NCBI GenBank assembly: GCA_021442155.1
Contig: JAKCPB010000366.1
Coordinates: 372,001 to 436,000 of the forward strand
Source of the DNA: Cymbidium sinense
Taxonomy: Eukaryota; Streptophyta; Magnoliopsida; Asparagales; Orchidaceae
Reading direction: 5' to 3'
DNA: 64,000 nucleotides
Shown here one piece after another: positions 35,061 to 46,160 of this stretch; position 1 is the stretch's first letter; each line of letters opens with the position of its first letter. The notes under the pieces are model-generated. The model was given only the letters and a program-made list of their open reading frames with translations, ran no database searches and was not told where the DNA came from. The position numbers were made by a program, and so were the translations under genes.

Positions 35061-35095
35061 AGGTTATATAAGGGTAGAACTCGGCTACCCATCTT
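35061..35095 (+). promoter_or_regulatory. TATA-like site with adjacent hairpin
   Basis: TATATAAGG at 35,065-35,073 is followed by GGGTAG-AACTCGG-CTACCC (35,072-35,090) and a pyrimidine-rich CATCTTTTCTCTCTTC run, the layout of a plant core promoter or LTR U3/R boundary. No downstream gene supports it, so it is only a candidate. Confidence 0.25.
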
Positions 35096-36269
35096 TTCTC
35101 TCTTCAAATTATATGGCACTGATCATGACCTTTTATTCTTTTATGATAGTTTATATAATTGTTTGATGTTATGTTTACATTATGCATAATGACCGCATGC
35201 TTTTCATAGTTTCTTAAATTATTGATGCTTTAATGTGTGGCTTGGATATGAATAGGCTCTTAGGATAAAAATAACTTTTCTACCCAACTAATCACTCATA
35301 ACTAAATTTTAAACAACTCATAAACTCATCATAAAGCCTAAGACATAAATAAAATAATTAAAAGATTTAGCAACCCATTAGTTGTATGGTTATATGTTTC
35401 ATATCATGCATGCATATTCTTTCTCTCTTGAACATGAAGGATCTCCAAACTTGCACGATAAAGGAATGCTTGACCTGTGAGGGCATCCCTTGTGGTGGAG
35501 AACACCTTCTTCTAGCTGATTTGACCCTTAACATATTTCATCATGCATTTAGGCATAAGAAAGCCTAGAGCTTTGTCAAAATAATGTGTCTAAAATGAAA
35601 TAAAATTTGAAAAGATTTTGCATTTATAGATTAAGTCATATGTTCATACCACTCATGTTGTAGTCTCATAGGGAGTGTATTTAGGACTTTAGTCTATTTT
35701 TAATTAAATAACTACCCTAACTACCTTGAAATTCATAAGATCAAACTACATGATTTTAAAATCATAGGAGGAGTTAACCCAGCCACCACGCTATAAGTCG
35801 ACAATTTATTATTCTCTCTTATGGAGAATAACTCTTATGTCCACCTATCGCTTAGATTTAGGTCATGCTTTAGCTCATACTAAAGATCCCTAGATTTAGG
35901 ATCCAGGGTAGCTATTTCCTTCGGGCTACGAGAATAAATCCTCACCTCTTAGGCATTCCCATAACCTTGTATTGGTGGATTATATGCCCTAGTAATCTAA
36001 TTAAATTTCAACTCAAAACATATAAATCTCCTCAACTTCAAAATTATAAAGCCCAACCATAGGATAGATTGGAATGCTGGGTAGGCTTCCTTGTATCATG
36101 AGCATTTCATACTTATTTCATTTGGATTCCAAAAAAAATGTCTTCTCCTTGAACTTTCCAAATTAATTTTCCAAATACAACCAATCTTTTGATAGTCTAA
36201 CCTTGAAATCTTTGGAGATGATAATTATCTACTTTAATCGAGAGTATCCTTAAGAAATTTTATTTTCTA

Positions 36270-36785
36270 AGATGTAATTAACTATGAAGGATTGCCACCA
36301 TAGGGAACTTAAGAACCTGGTTTAATATAAACCTATTTTATTCATCCATGTAAAGTAGGAGAAAAATCTCTAGTACATTTGAAGACCCATCATGCCTTGG
36401 TAGTCCTTAGTACGTGATTAGGTCCATTGTACTGTGATGTCTCTATCTTTCGAGATACTATATCATACCTTAATATTATACTTGATCACCACAGAAAGTA
36501 CCCCTCCTATGATCTGTGTGGTGTCTCATAAACACCAGAAGGGCCTCTCGCCTAGTTCATTGAATCCTCTCAACAACTTCCTTTCTTTTTGGAGTTTGGA
36601 GATGTCGATCCTCAAGTAGGCAAGGGTTCTTAGACTCATAATGTTGACTGACACACCTAGGTCAACCAGAACTCTAGGTAGCCTGTATCTGCCAACACCC
36701 ATTGTAATTTAAAAAGGTAGTTGTGCTCGATCATCCCTAGGATTAAGTCTTCATCGCTGAATGTAACTAAAGAAAAACTTGAACC
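36270..36785 (-). pseudogene. Ty3/gypsy aspartic protease, N-terminal half
   Basis: The minus strand reads TFSDEDLILGMIEHNY near 36,780-36,725. After a frameshift comes RVLVDLGVSVNIMSLRTL near 36,690-36,630, then LRGFNELGERPF near 36,590-36,540. This is the catalytic half of a plant gypsy retropepsin. The canonical D-G/S-G triad position reads VDLG, with the catalytic Asp kept and the next residue changed. Stops and a frameshift break the frame, and no C-terminal half follows. It could be the missing half of the family seen in copies A and B, whose protease starts at ALGSI, or come from a related element. It abuts satellite at 36,786. Confidence 0.75.
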
Positions 36786-38602
36786 TAAACAATAAACCTA
36801 AAAATAAATAAAAAATATAACCTAAACCCTAAACTAAAAAAGAAACCTCAACCTAACATAAAAATAAAATAAACCTAAACCTACACTAAAATAAACTAAA
36901 CTATAATAAATAAAACCTAAACCTAAACCTAAACATAAACCTAAACTAAATAAAAGAAAATAAACTAAAAATAAACCTAAACCTAAACAAAAAAAAAAAA
37001 CCTAAAATAAACTTAAATAAAACCTAAAACCTAAAAAAAAAAAAAAACTAAAAACCTAAACCTAAACCTAAAAGTAAAAAATAAAACCTAAACTTAAAAA
37101 ATAAAATAAAAATAAAACTAAACTAAAAAATAAACCTAAACTTAAACCTAAAACTAAAATATAAACTAAAATAAAAGCCTAAAACTAAATTAAATAAACC
37201 TAAATCAAAATTAAAATAAAATAAGCTAAAATAAATAATAAATAAACAAAATAAACCTAAACCTACAAGTTTATTAATTTTAAAAAAATAAAAAATAAAA
37301 AACATAACACTAACCCTAAACCCTAAACCCTAAAACTAACCCTAAACTCTAAACCCTAAACCTACAACCCTAAACCCTAAACCCTAAACCCTAAACCCTA
37401 AATCTTAAAACCCCAAACACTAAAAAACACTAAACCCTAAACCTAAACCCTACACTAACCCTAAACCCTAAACCATAAACCATAAACCCTAAACCCTAAA
37501 CCGCAAACCCCAAACCCTAAACCATAAACCCTAACCCTAAAACCAAAACCCTAAACCTTAAAACCCTAAACCCTAAATTAACCCTAAACCCTAATCACTA
37601 AAAACCCTAAACCCTAAAGCATAAACCCTAAACCTTAAACCATAAAACCTAAACAAACCATCAACCCTAAGCAAACACTAAACCCTATACCCTAAAAGCC
37701 CTAAACCCAAAAGCTTAAACCATAACCCTAAACACTAAACCCTTAAATTATAAACCCTAAAACCCTAAACCATAAACCATAAACTCTTAAAACCTAAAAA
37801 CCTAAACCTAAACTAAATTAAACCTAAAACTTAAATAAACAAAAAACCTAAACCTAAATAAAATATATAAAATAAAATAAAATAAAGACCTAAACTAACA
37901 CTTAAATTTAAACATAAAAACAAAATAAAATAAACTAAAACAAAATAAATAAAAACCTAAAACTAAAATAAAAAATAAAATAAACCTAGGAATAAAAGCC
38001 TAGATAAAATAAAAACTAAATGTAAAATAAAAATAAAATAAACACAAAATAAGCCAAAAAATAAATAAATAAAAACTTAAACCTAAAAAATAAACATAAA
38101 AATATAACTTAAAAATAAATAAAAAATAAAACTTAAACCCTAAACTAAAAAAAAAGTAAACCTAAAATAAAAATAAAATAAACAAAAAAATTGAACCCAA
38201 ACCTAAACTAAAATAAATAAAACCTAAACCTAAAATAAACTAGTCCTAAACCTTAAACTAAATAAAATAAATTAAATTAAAAATAAACCTAAACTTCAAC
38301 AAAAAAATTAAACCTAAAAATAAACCTAAAATAAAAACCTTAAATCTAAACCTAAAAAAAATTAAATAAAAAGCAAAACCTAAACATAAAAATAAAAAAT
38401 AAAACCTAAACCTAAAAAATAAAATAAAAATAAAACTCAATTGAAAAATAAACCTAAACCTAAACTTAAACCTAAAAAATAAACTAAAATAAAAAAACCT
38501 AAACTAAAATAAATAAACCTATAATAAATAAACTAAATTAAATAAAATTAAAGATAAACATAAACAAAAAATTAAACTAAAATAAATAAAAAATAAATGA
38601 AA
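36786..38602. repeat. Degenerate telomere-like satellite, array 3
   Basis: AAATAAAA/CCTAAA-rich sequence leads to an ACCTACAAGTTTATTAATTT box at about 37,261. Near-perfect CCCTAAA runs follow (for example five consecutive units at about 37,376-37,412). The ACCTAAAAACCTAAACCTAAA landmark comes at about 37,795, then AT-rich filler up to the L1 3' end. This is the same order of landmarks as in array 4. No GRP copy is present here. Minus-strand open frames rich in Phe, Tyr and Leu are repeat artefacts. Confidence 0.9.
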
Positions 38603-40512
38603 TGTGAAACCCCATAGGAATTTATTGCCAAAAAAAAGGTTAGAAGGTCCTTCCTTAAAAGGGGATAAAGTCTAAAACTACCAACCAAATTCTAGAGAGT
38701 AAATCCTATCTATAAATCCAAAAAAAGCAACTAAATGAAAGAAGAAAAAAGATACATTGAGATCAAGAATGGAAGATCCGGGCCAAAAGCAAACTATATC
38801 GAAATGAATCAAATGAACATGCAATGCACTTGCAAAATAAAGGAAAGTGCATCTACAAATATGAAATGGGAAGAATTAGTACGATGCAAAGAGGCAATAA
38901 GAATAATGATTAGTGAAAGTTTTGAGGGAGAGGGCCCAAGATATTCACACCAAATTAGGATGCAAATGTGCATCCAAACAACCATTGTATGAATACAACA
39001 TAAGAGTTACTACCAAACCAATAAGGGGTGAAGCCATCATAGCCCACAAACCTGTGTTAGGATAGCAGCCAAAGGATGAAGTGTTTATGTTCCTTAGTAC
39101 ATGCAAATCTAAATAAAGCCAAATACAATGTATTTGAAAATTGCAAGCCATTATCCCAAATAGGATAACCATCAGCCATTATGTGCACCATAGCATCAGA
39201 ATCCTTACCCAACACATGATAGAAAAACCAACATAAGAAGCTCAGATATGCAGAATCCCTAAAGCAATCAACTGAAACACAAGCACTTGATCTAGCCATG
39301 ATCATAACCGAAATTATACCAGTAAAGCCAATCTCAAGACAAAACCAGCTGATGAAAAAACTCACCACACCAATCAGCCTACCTCTACACAACAGGCTAA
39401 ACAGCAGACCAAACCATAGGCCAAAAGAAGGAACCATGATAGCCAAGTATTGATGGGAGCAAAAAACACAAAGTGTCCAGCAATTCCAAAAAATAGCACA
39501 TTCCAGTAAGCTGGAGGAACAGAAAATACATTTCCAGCCTATTGGAGAAAACCAATAAAACCAAATGCAAGAGTTAGCCAGCTGATGGAAATAAACCAGC
39601 ATACAAATCATCCCAAAACTACACAAGAAAGCCAAAGAGACCCAACAAGAGGCCAAAAAAGGGGCCATGTCAAGAATATTGATGGGAGTAAAGAAACACA
39701 AAGAAACCGAACTCATAGCAAATTCTAGAAGTCTAGAGAAACCAAAAAAACCACTTGCTCCAGTAGAACAGAAAATGAATCAGCACATGCCAGCCTATTT
39801 GAGAAACAGAAAAACACTCCCAAAAAATGAGGGAACAATAAATTAAATATACCAATAAAATTTTTAACTTCAATGAAAACATATGTATTCGTGTAGTTCA
39901 GAACCATGAAGCAACACTTTCCCAGAAAGAGAGGAGATTTATTTAGATGGCATTATCAAAAAATCCCCAACATATCCAGTAGAACAGGAATAAAAAACTC
40001 CCAAAAAGGAGCATAGTGTTGATATACATTATGATAAAAACACAACAAGAAATAAGATTTGGAAAGAAATAGCATTCATTTAGCCTATCACCCTTAAACT
40101 GCATCATCCTGTAGCAGAAATATATTGCAAAAAAATAAACCCACGCAAACCAAAAGGCCAACAAAAAATAGGCCCAACCGAGTGAAAAGACATAAGTGAA
40201 AATTTTGTCAATACAGATAGAAAGATAAGCATTTCCAGATAGTAGCTTAATGAAATAGGAAACATCATACCCTTCGAAATGAGACACAACATTATCAAAA
40301 AAAACCCCTAAAGAGGTGAGCAAGGCTCGGGTCAGAAGCACAAGAGAAGCAGAAAAAACAATTATAGCAATGCATCAGAGAATAAGAAATAATAAATAAA
40401 AAAAAAAAGAGAGGGGGCTAATTTCTAAGGTATGGTAGGCCAACATTATCCAAATTAACTAAGCCATGCAGGTGTCTAAGTAGATTAGATTGATCAAAGA
40501 AAATTTGATCAT
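38603..40512 (-). other. 3' UTR of the large L1, with internal 229-bp duplication
   Basis: This follows the RNase H stop. It holds two copies of a module starting TTGATGGGAG (plus-strand reading) at 39,450 and 39,679. Both contain CCAGTA..GAACAGAAAAT and CCAGCCTATT-GAGAAA segments; a third partial CCAGTAGAACAGGAA lies near 39,965. Long hydrophobic open frames on the minus strand (219 codons at 39,716-39,057; 132 at 40,341-39,943) have no domain and arise from the TTTTGG-rich composition; I do not call them genes. Confidence 0.65.
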
Positions 40513-40953
40513 CTAATCTAGCACCTGATTAGCAAGATAATCAGCACATGTATTTCCTTCTCGCCAAACATGAGTGATTCTGTAATAAACTTGAGATAGA
40601 AGTGTTCTAGTTTGATTGAGAAGATAATATAATTCAGTGTTACCCATTTTATTAGAGGTTAATAGATCAATCAAAAGAAGAGCATCTACTTCAATCCAAA
40701 TGTTAAGCCATTTTTTCTGCAAACTGATTTCAATAGCTTTATTAACGACCATTAATTCAACAAAAATAATAGAGCATGCAGGTAAATGATAGGCAAAAGC
40801 ACAAGTTACCATGCCTTTAAAGTTTCTGAAAATGCCACCATATCCAAAATTATTTTGAGAAATAGAACCATTAGTGTTAATCTTGATAATATTATCATGG
40901 GGCTTAATCCAATTGACAATCTTATCATCTTTACAATTCAAATGCTCAGGCAA
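40513..40953 (-). pseudogene. L1 ORF2 RNase H domain
   Basis: The open frame of 146 codons ends ORF2. It has IKINTNGSISQNN, FGYGGIFRNFKG, VELMVVNKAIE, IEVDALLLIDLL and the end THVWREGNTCADYLANQ. This is the RNase H domain that plant L1 elements carry at the ORF2 C-terminus. The first catalytic Asp (normally NTDGS) is Asn, so the domain is probably dead, while the later Glu, Asp and Asp positions are kept. It overlaps the end of the zinc-finger piece in another frame, showing a frameshift near 40,940. Confidence 0.88.
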
Positions 40954-41606
40954 GATAAGACCAGTTTATTAGCTATAAATTTGCAACATTTAAATTGATT
41001 GTTAGTAATTAAATTGGCATTGAATAAGGCACAAATTTTATCTTTGATTCTCGCAATAATTCTTTTATGATTCATAGGAATCCCACGATGTTTAGCATCA
41101 TTTCTATCCATCCATATAAATAATATGAGAGTGATGGTAGTTATCAATTTAATATGACCTTTAACAGTTCTTTGAAAATAATCCTCTAGAAGTTGGTATA
41201 AAGATAGAGTTCCATTAAAAATATTAATATTGAAAAGATCATCATACCAAACCCATAATTTAGAGGCAATAGCTCCATTAATAAAGACATGATTCACATC
41301 CTCAATGTGATAACAACAATAGCATTTAGAGGGTAAGTAAAATCCTTTTCTCCACATAAGAGAGTCCACAGGGATGAAGTATTTTAGAATTCTCCAAGTA
41401 AGGATAGAATAAGAGATAGGTATAGTGTTATTCCAAAGTTTAAAAAATACATTAGAGATGTCATGAGTTTCTTTAATTAAACCAAACATCTTTAAGATTA
41501 AAATCTCCATTGTGAGAGAGCTTAAAGAGGATTTGACTTTGTTAGAATTGATATATATGTTGGTGAGATTATGTATAAAAGGAGTAGGAATGTAGTCAAT
41601 AAGCAT
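40938..41606 (-). pseudogene. L1 ORF2 C-terminal zinc-binding (zf-RVT) region
   Basis: The open frame of 222 codons includes PISYSILTWRILKYFIPVDS, then a CYCCYHIEDVNHVFINGAIA block in which paired Cys and a His form the zf-RVT type zinc site. VWYDDLF comes next. This region links RT to RNase H in plant L1 ORF2. The open length suggests the element is younger than the gypsy copies. Frameshifts lie on both sides (41,607-41,990 carries no long open frame in the same register). Confidence 0.85.
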
Positions 41607-41990
41607 GATTTTATTATGATTGTTATTCAGCCAGAAGGAGCTGACTTTAATATCAGTAGTGGAATGAGTATTTAATAAATTATCAATGGAACCATTGCCA
41701 GTCTAGTTGTCTTGCCAAAAGAAGGAAGAGCCAGAGTTGACCCCCCAAGTAATAAAGGATTCAGCTTCCCATTTGATGTTACAAAGTTTTTTCCATACAT
41801 GTGAGTTACCCACTTTGTAAGAATAGGTGAGAGGATGCTTACCCTGACAGTATTTGACAGTCATAAATTTAGCCCAAAGACTATTCGTGCTTCTAAAGTT
41901 TCACCAAAGTTTATGAGAAAATGCAGTAATAATTTCACGGATTGTCTTACAACCTAGGCCACCTTCAACAAGGGTGCCATAGATTTTATA

Positions 41991-43300
41991 TCAAGAAATC
42001 CAATGCATCCTTTTAGAAGAGTTGTTAGATCCCCAAAAAAATTTTTTAAGGAGGCTCTCGATTCTATTAAGGGTAGAAGTAGGGACAATGGTTTGAATAA
42101 GATATAGAGGCATGGAGTTTAGGGTACTCTTAAGCAAAGTAAGTCTACCACCAAAAGAGAATAAATGAAATTCCCAAACAGAAATTTTATTTGAGATTTT
42201 TTGGATAAGTTCATCAAAGAGATGTAATCTTTTTTGACCTTTATAAAGAGGAGCAGCAAGATATTTAATGGGAAGGTGATGTTGAAAATTGGTGATTCTC
42301 AAGATTTGATCAATTTTGTTACTAGGAATTTTAGATGAAGGAATGAAACAACTTTTGCCTTCATTAATAGAAAGACCACTTTCATTCCCAAATTTAACAA
42401 ATAATTTCATTATTTTTTTTGATGTGATGAATGGAAGCATTGGAAAAAATGATGAAGTCATCAGCAAAGCTCAAATGAGAGATAGGGATGTCACCCAGGG
42501 TTCTAAAGTACATGCTAGAATTATAGTCGAATAGGTCATTAAGACTCCTAGAAAGATATTCCACTCCAATGATAAAAAGAGAAGGAGACAATGGGTCTCC
42601 TTGTCTCAAGCCATGGGATGAGGGGAAGAAACCTAAGGCCTCTCTATTTAAAATGATAGAAAACCAAGCATTAGTAATGCAATTTTTAATAAGAGATATG
42701 AATTAATCAGAAAACCCAAACAATTGAAGAATATGAAAGAGAAATTTCCAAGAAATATTGTCAAAAGGCTTTAGAAATGTCTAATTTAAAAAGGATATTG
42801 TCACCTCTGATAGGGGGATCCAAGTCATGAATTAACTCTTGGGCTAGAAGAATATTATTGATATAGCTCCGAAGCTTTGATTAGAGAGATAATTTTTTGA
42901 AGCAAAGGAGTAAGTCTATTGGAAAGTAATTTAGCAATAAGTTTTTGAAAGAATGTGCAAAGACTGATAGGTCTAAAGTCACCCTAGTATTCCGGATTGT
43001 CAATTTTTGGTATTAGGACAATGGAGGTGCAAGAGAAATATCTAGGTATAGAGTTACCATTAAAGAAGTCAATGACCACTTTAACTAAGTCTTGTTTAAT
43101 AATAGTCCAACAATGTTGAAAGAAGTGAGTAGTATATCCTTCGTGGCAGTGAATTAGTGTTCATGTTATTAACAAATTTGCTAATCTCATCTTCTGTAGG
43201 AATCATAGTTAGTAAATGGTTTTCTTCACTGGAAATAAATGAGGGAATCAAATGAGTGTTGGATATAGCATCTAAAGTATGGCTCTTATTCAGCAAATTT
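41991..43300 (-). pseudogene. L1 ORF2 reverse transcriptase, broken
   Basis: The N-terminal lead-in is at 43,296-43,096 (PTEDEISKFVNNMNTNS). The palm is at 42,609-42,394: RQGDPLSPSLFIIGVEYLSR, then HLSFADDFIIF, so the catalytic FADD box is intact. After a frameshift in an A/T run near 42,440, the thumb is open at 42,467-41,991 with YLAAPLYKGQKRLHLFDELI, FSFGGRLTLLKSTL, MPLYL and LLKKFFWG..SSKRMHWI. These are standard plant L1 RT motifs. In live elements it copies element RNA at a nicked target. Confidence 0.9.
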
Positions 43301-43449
43301 TTGAAATGATTAATAACATATTCTTTAATTTCATTATTTTCAATGATCCAGTTGCCATTGGTACCTTTAATTTTTTGGATAAAATTTAAAGCTCTCTTTT
43401 TTTGAAAAAGAGCATGAAAGTATCTTGTATTTCTGTCCCCATCAGCAAT

Positions 43450-44443
43450 GAGTTTACTAGCCTTATTTTGTTGTTAGTAAGTTTCTTCCATATTTTGATA
43501 GGTAATAAGGTTATCTTTGGCTTCATTTAAATCCTTCCATTTAGAATAATCGATTAAAATAGCATTTTCAAGATTGCAGACCAATTGTTCCATGTTTTTG
43601 ATGTTAGTAAAAAGGTTTTTAAAGCGATGTTTGTTCCACCAAACAAGGTTTTGCTTAAGTCTTTTAAGTTTAAACCAGAAATCATACCCTTGAATTGTCG
43701 TGGTGGAGGGGGCACCAGTTAGTGGTGACAACATTTAAAAATTAATATGCTGAATCCACATATTCGAAATATGAAAGATGTAGAGAGAGATGATTTAATG
43801 GATTTTAATAAAATCAAGAGAGCATGATCTCAATAAAGTTCTACTTAAATGTTCAACATAAGTATCGGCCATTGATTTATCCATATGGAGTTAAAGAGAG
43901 TTATGTCCATGCCGTAGTCAAGTGCCAAGTGTAATAATCAGTAGCCAATGTCAATAAGGTTAAAATCAAGAATCATATTAGAAAAATCTTCCATAGAATG
44001 CACAGAGAGCATCCCCTTCTTTCCAAGAGAAGAGGATGGTGTTAAAATCACCACCAACCAAAGTTTGTTGACAATGGCGGCAAAGGATCTTAAATTGTCC
44101 CAAAGGATGTTCCTACCAGCCCTATTGCAAGATGCATACACAAATGAGCCTAGAGCAAAGAAATAACGCAAAGAAATGTTAACATTGACCACCTGCTGAA
44201 GATCATCAAGGATAGAAATAGTTATTCCAAAACACCGATCTTATTACTAATATTCTAAAAGAAGTTATTAAAGCCAAGCATTCTAGCCACATGATTGAAC
44301 TTAGAAGAGTGAATTAAAGGTTCGATAATAACAAGTAAGGTGATATTATTAACACGACAGAGATTTCTGACATGGTTACAAACAGTGAGGGTCCCAATCC
44401 CTCGAATATTCCAAAGAAGAGAATTAAACATAAAGGCTATCAA
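43450..44443 (-). pseudogene. L1 ORF2 endonuclease and EN-RT linker, broken
   Basis: ORF2 opens at 44,443 with NSLLWNIRGIGTLTVCNHV and LLVIIEPLI, the start of an apurinic-type endonuclease including the catalytic Glu. Downstream (44,192-43,938) FVYASCNRAGRNILWDNLRS is readable, and a second frame shows LVGGDFNTI, the active-site GDFN block. So at least two frameshifts interrupt it. The linker at 43,734-43,474 (KLKRLKQNLVWWNKHRFKNLF) matches the usual helical region before RT. Confidence 0.85.
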
Positions 44444-44811
44444 ATTTGAAATAAAAGCAAAGTAAAGTAGTTATCTAACGCAAATAGATAAAAGGAAGAG
44501 CAATATTTATGAGATGAGGATCCGATCTAGATCTAATAGAGTTATTAGAGAACATTTTGCTTTAAGTGATTTCTTTTTAAATTTGAAATGGTCTATTTTT
44601 GTCCAATGAGTCTCCATCCGAGAGACTAGTTGGTTATATTAAGAATAGGGTTAGAATCTTAAAGCATTTCTAATGGTTACTTCCCTTTCAAAGATCCCAG
44701 ATGCAAAAGAATGATTAGGTTGTATGTCAATATCGTGAATAAGGGGGAGGTTTTCAGTGTTAAGAGAGGGGATATATTGGAAGCATCAAGAACACAAATT
44801 TGAGGGTCACT

Positions 44812-46018
44812 TTAGATATTGTTGCTTTTTCCTCCATCCCTTTGATTTTCCTCCTCATGTTCAGCTTTCAAGGAAGTCAAGATAGCTGGACTAGGGGCAT
44901 TGTCTTTATCATCTAAATTATTATGCAAGGAATGACTGGTATCCAAGCCATCATAAGGAGCCTTAGGATCAACATCACCATCCTCCTTATCTATGTTATA
45001 AAAATTTTTCAGATTAGCATCATTCAACATTTCATTCGACAAATTTGTGTGTTCCACGTAGTAAATAGAATTTAGAGTAGGTTTAGGCACATACATAGAT
45101 TTACCAATTTTATCAATTGGAGGATTAGGGTTGGCCGCCTATTTTTTTTCTTTTCAAGATGCAGGTGTAACACAAAACATTCTAAATTATCGTGCCCATG
45201 GATTTTGCAATGAGTGCAGAACACAGGAAAATTCTCAAACTCAATTTTTTGATTATAACCATACTTTTCAGAGCCAATCCAAACTTCTTTATGATGTTTT
45301 TTTTGGATATATTAATTTCTACTAAAATACGTGCAACCGATGGTCGAGATCTTATAGCGGTGGCCTGATTAATTTGAAGAGGCTGGCCAAAGAGAGTCCC
45401 CACAGCAAAAAGCACTTGGTGCGTCACATAATGAATTCATATATTAGGTAGAGCCAACCAAATCGGAACAATTGGTGATCCATCCTTTATATCAAAAAGA
45501 GGAGTCCATTTTAGAAGACGCATTTGGCAATTGAAAATGACATAGGAACGTCTAGCAAAAACCCTTGAATAATCTAGGTCATTATTAAGCTAAATTAAGA
45601 CATTCCTTGGATCAATCAAGCCAATAGAAAAAGCACCTGAAAGTTTCAGATTATGAAAAAATGATCGAATTATATCCAGATTTGTCCGACGTAATGAAAA
45701 TTTACCGACTAAAGAGAATTCATAGGGCTTAGACAACAATTCAACCTCCTTATCAGAGCACATGATTGCTGGAATACCACGAAAAGAAGTCGATACTAAA
45801 TTCACCGAAGCAATAGATGAAAAACTCTTACCAGAGAGCGCATCGTTAAAGGATTTAACCACATTCAAGTTTGATGGGACATTTGAAACCAAAGAGCCCA
45901 AGAAATCCGATGCCTTAGCCGCCGCTTGCACAGCGGAGCCATTCGGCAGAGCGGCTTGAGAAATCGAATCCATAAGCATAGCTATCGGAGCATCATGCGT
46001 GTGATCCACCAGCGACAA
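44812..46018 (-). pseudogene. L1 ORF1 (DUF4283 domain and CCHC zinc knuckle), nearly intact
   Basis: From Met at 46,018, a frame runs through a DUF4283-type nucleic-acid-binding domain (PYEFSLVGKFSLRR, LDIIRSFFHNLKLSGAF, DPRNVLI), then DYSRVFARRSYVIF and LKWTPLFDI. After one stop (TGA near 45,440) comes RPSVARILVEINISKK. An A8 run at 45,297-45,304 then shifts the frame; one base more or less restores the conserved continuation with FCTHCKIHGHDNLEC, a complete CCHC knuckle (about 45,180-45,225). The tail to 44,812 is acidic. ORF1p packages L1 RNA. Only a stop and one homopolymer slip break it. Confidence 0.85.
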
Positions 46019-46107
46019 TCATGCAGAGAATCGGGCAAACCAAAGGAAAATCGAAGGGAAGATGGAATCACCAGAGAGTGTCGCCGAAGGGTTTGAACGA
46101 GATGCCT

Positions 46108-46160
46108 CTCCTAAAACTTGAAGAAATATTGAATTTGAATTTGTTCTTAGTTAAAACAAA
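46108..46160 (+). pseudogene. GRP 3'-UTR tail, copy 2, truncated by the L1
   Basis: AAAACTTG, then AAGAAATATTGAATTTGAATTTGTTCTTAG and an A-rich run match the last 50 bases of the GRP copies at 51,436, 52,860 and 57,486, with about 35 bases deleted after AAAACTTG. It starts exactly where the L1 5' end finishes. No upstream GRP sequence is found on the far side of the L1. Confidence 0.75.

Larger units (their letters stand above)
33991..36269. other. Unassigned region, no recognisable gene
   Basis: AT-rich sequence with two short plus-strand open frames (34,666-34,881 and 35,386-35,568) that show no known motif and lack supporting context. It contains a 14-bp perfect inverted repeat (34,650-34,726) and a TATA-like site with a small hairpin (35,061-35,095). 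Because it ends in a gypsy protease fragment on the minus strand, it may be the pol-proximal or LTR part of another gypsy element, but I could not read gag or a terminal repeat. Confidence 0.5.
38603..46107 (-). mobile_element. Nearly full-length L1-type LINE
   Basis: A 7.5-kb minus-strand element with 5' UTR (46,107-46,019), ORF1 (46,018 to about 44,812), ORF2 with endonuclease, RT, zinc-finger and RNase H (44,443-40,513), and a long 3' UTR (40,512-38,603). The 3' end shows TTTATCCCCTTTTAAGG..GGCAATAAATTCCTAT, matching the other L1 3' ends in the window, but without a recognisable poly(A). The 5' end joins the tail of a GRP copy and the 3' end joins AT-rich satellite, so it sits inside the satellite. 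It is the best preserved element here, though ORF2 has several frameshifts. Confidence 0.88.

Noticed and set aside
14308..38440. Minus-strand open frames rich in Phe, Tyr, Leu and Ile (14,308-14,535; 37,123-37,305; 38,258-38,440)
   Set aside because: These are translations of the AAATAAAA-type satellite filler in reverse; no start context or motif.
39057..40341. Long hydrophobic minus-strand open frames (219 and 132 codons), suggestive of membrane proteins
   Set aside because: They lie in the 3' UTR of the large L1, contain its repeated modules, have no domain, and owe their hydrophobicity to TTTTGG/TTT-rich composition.
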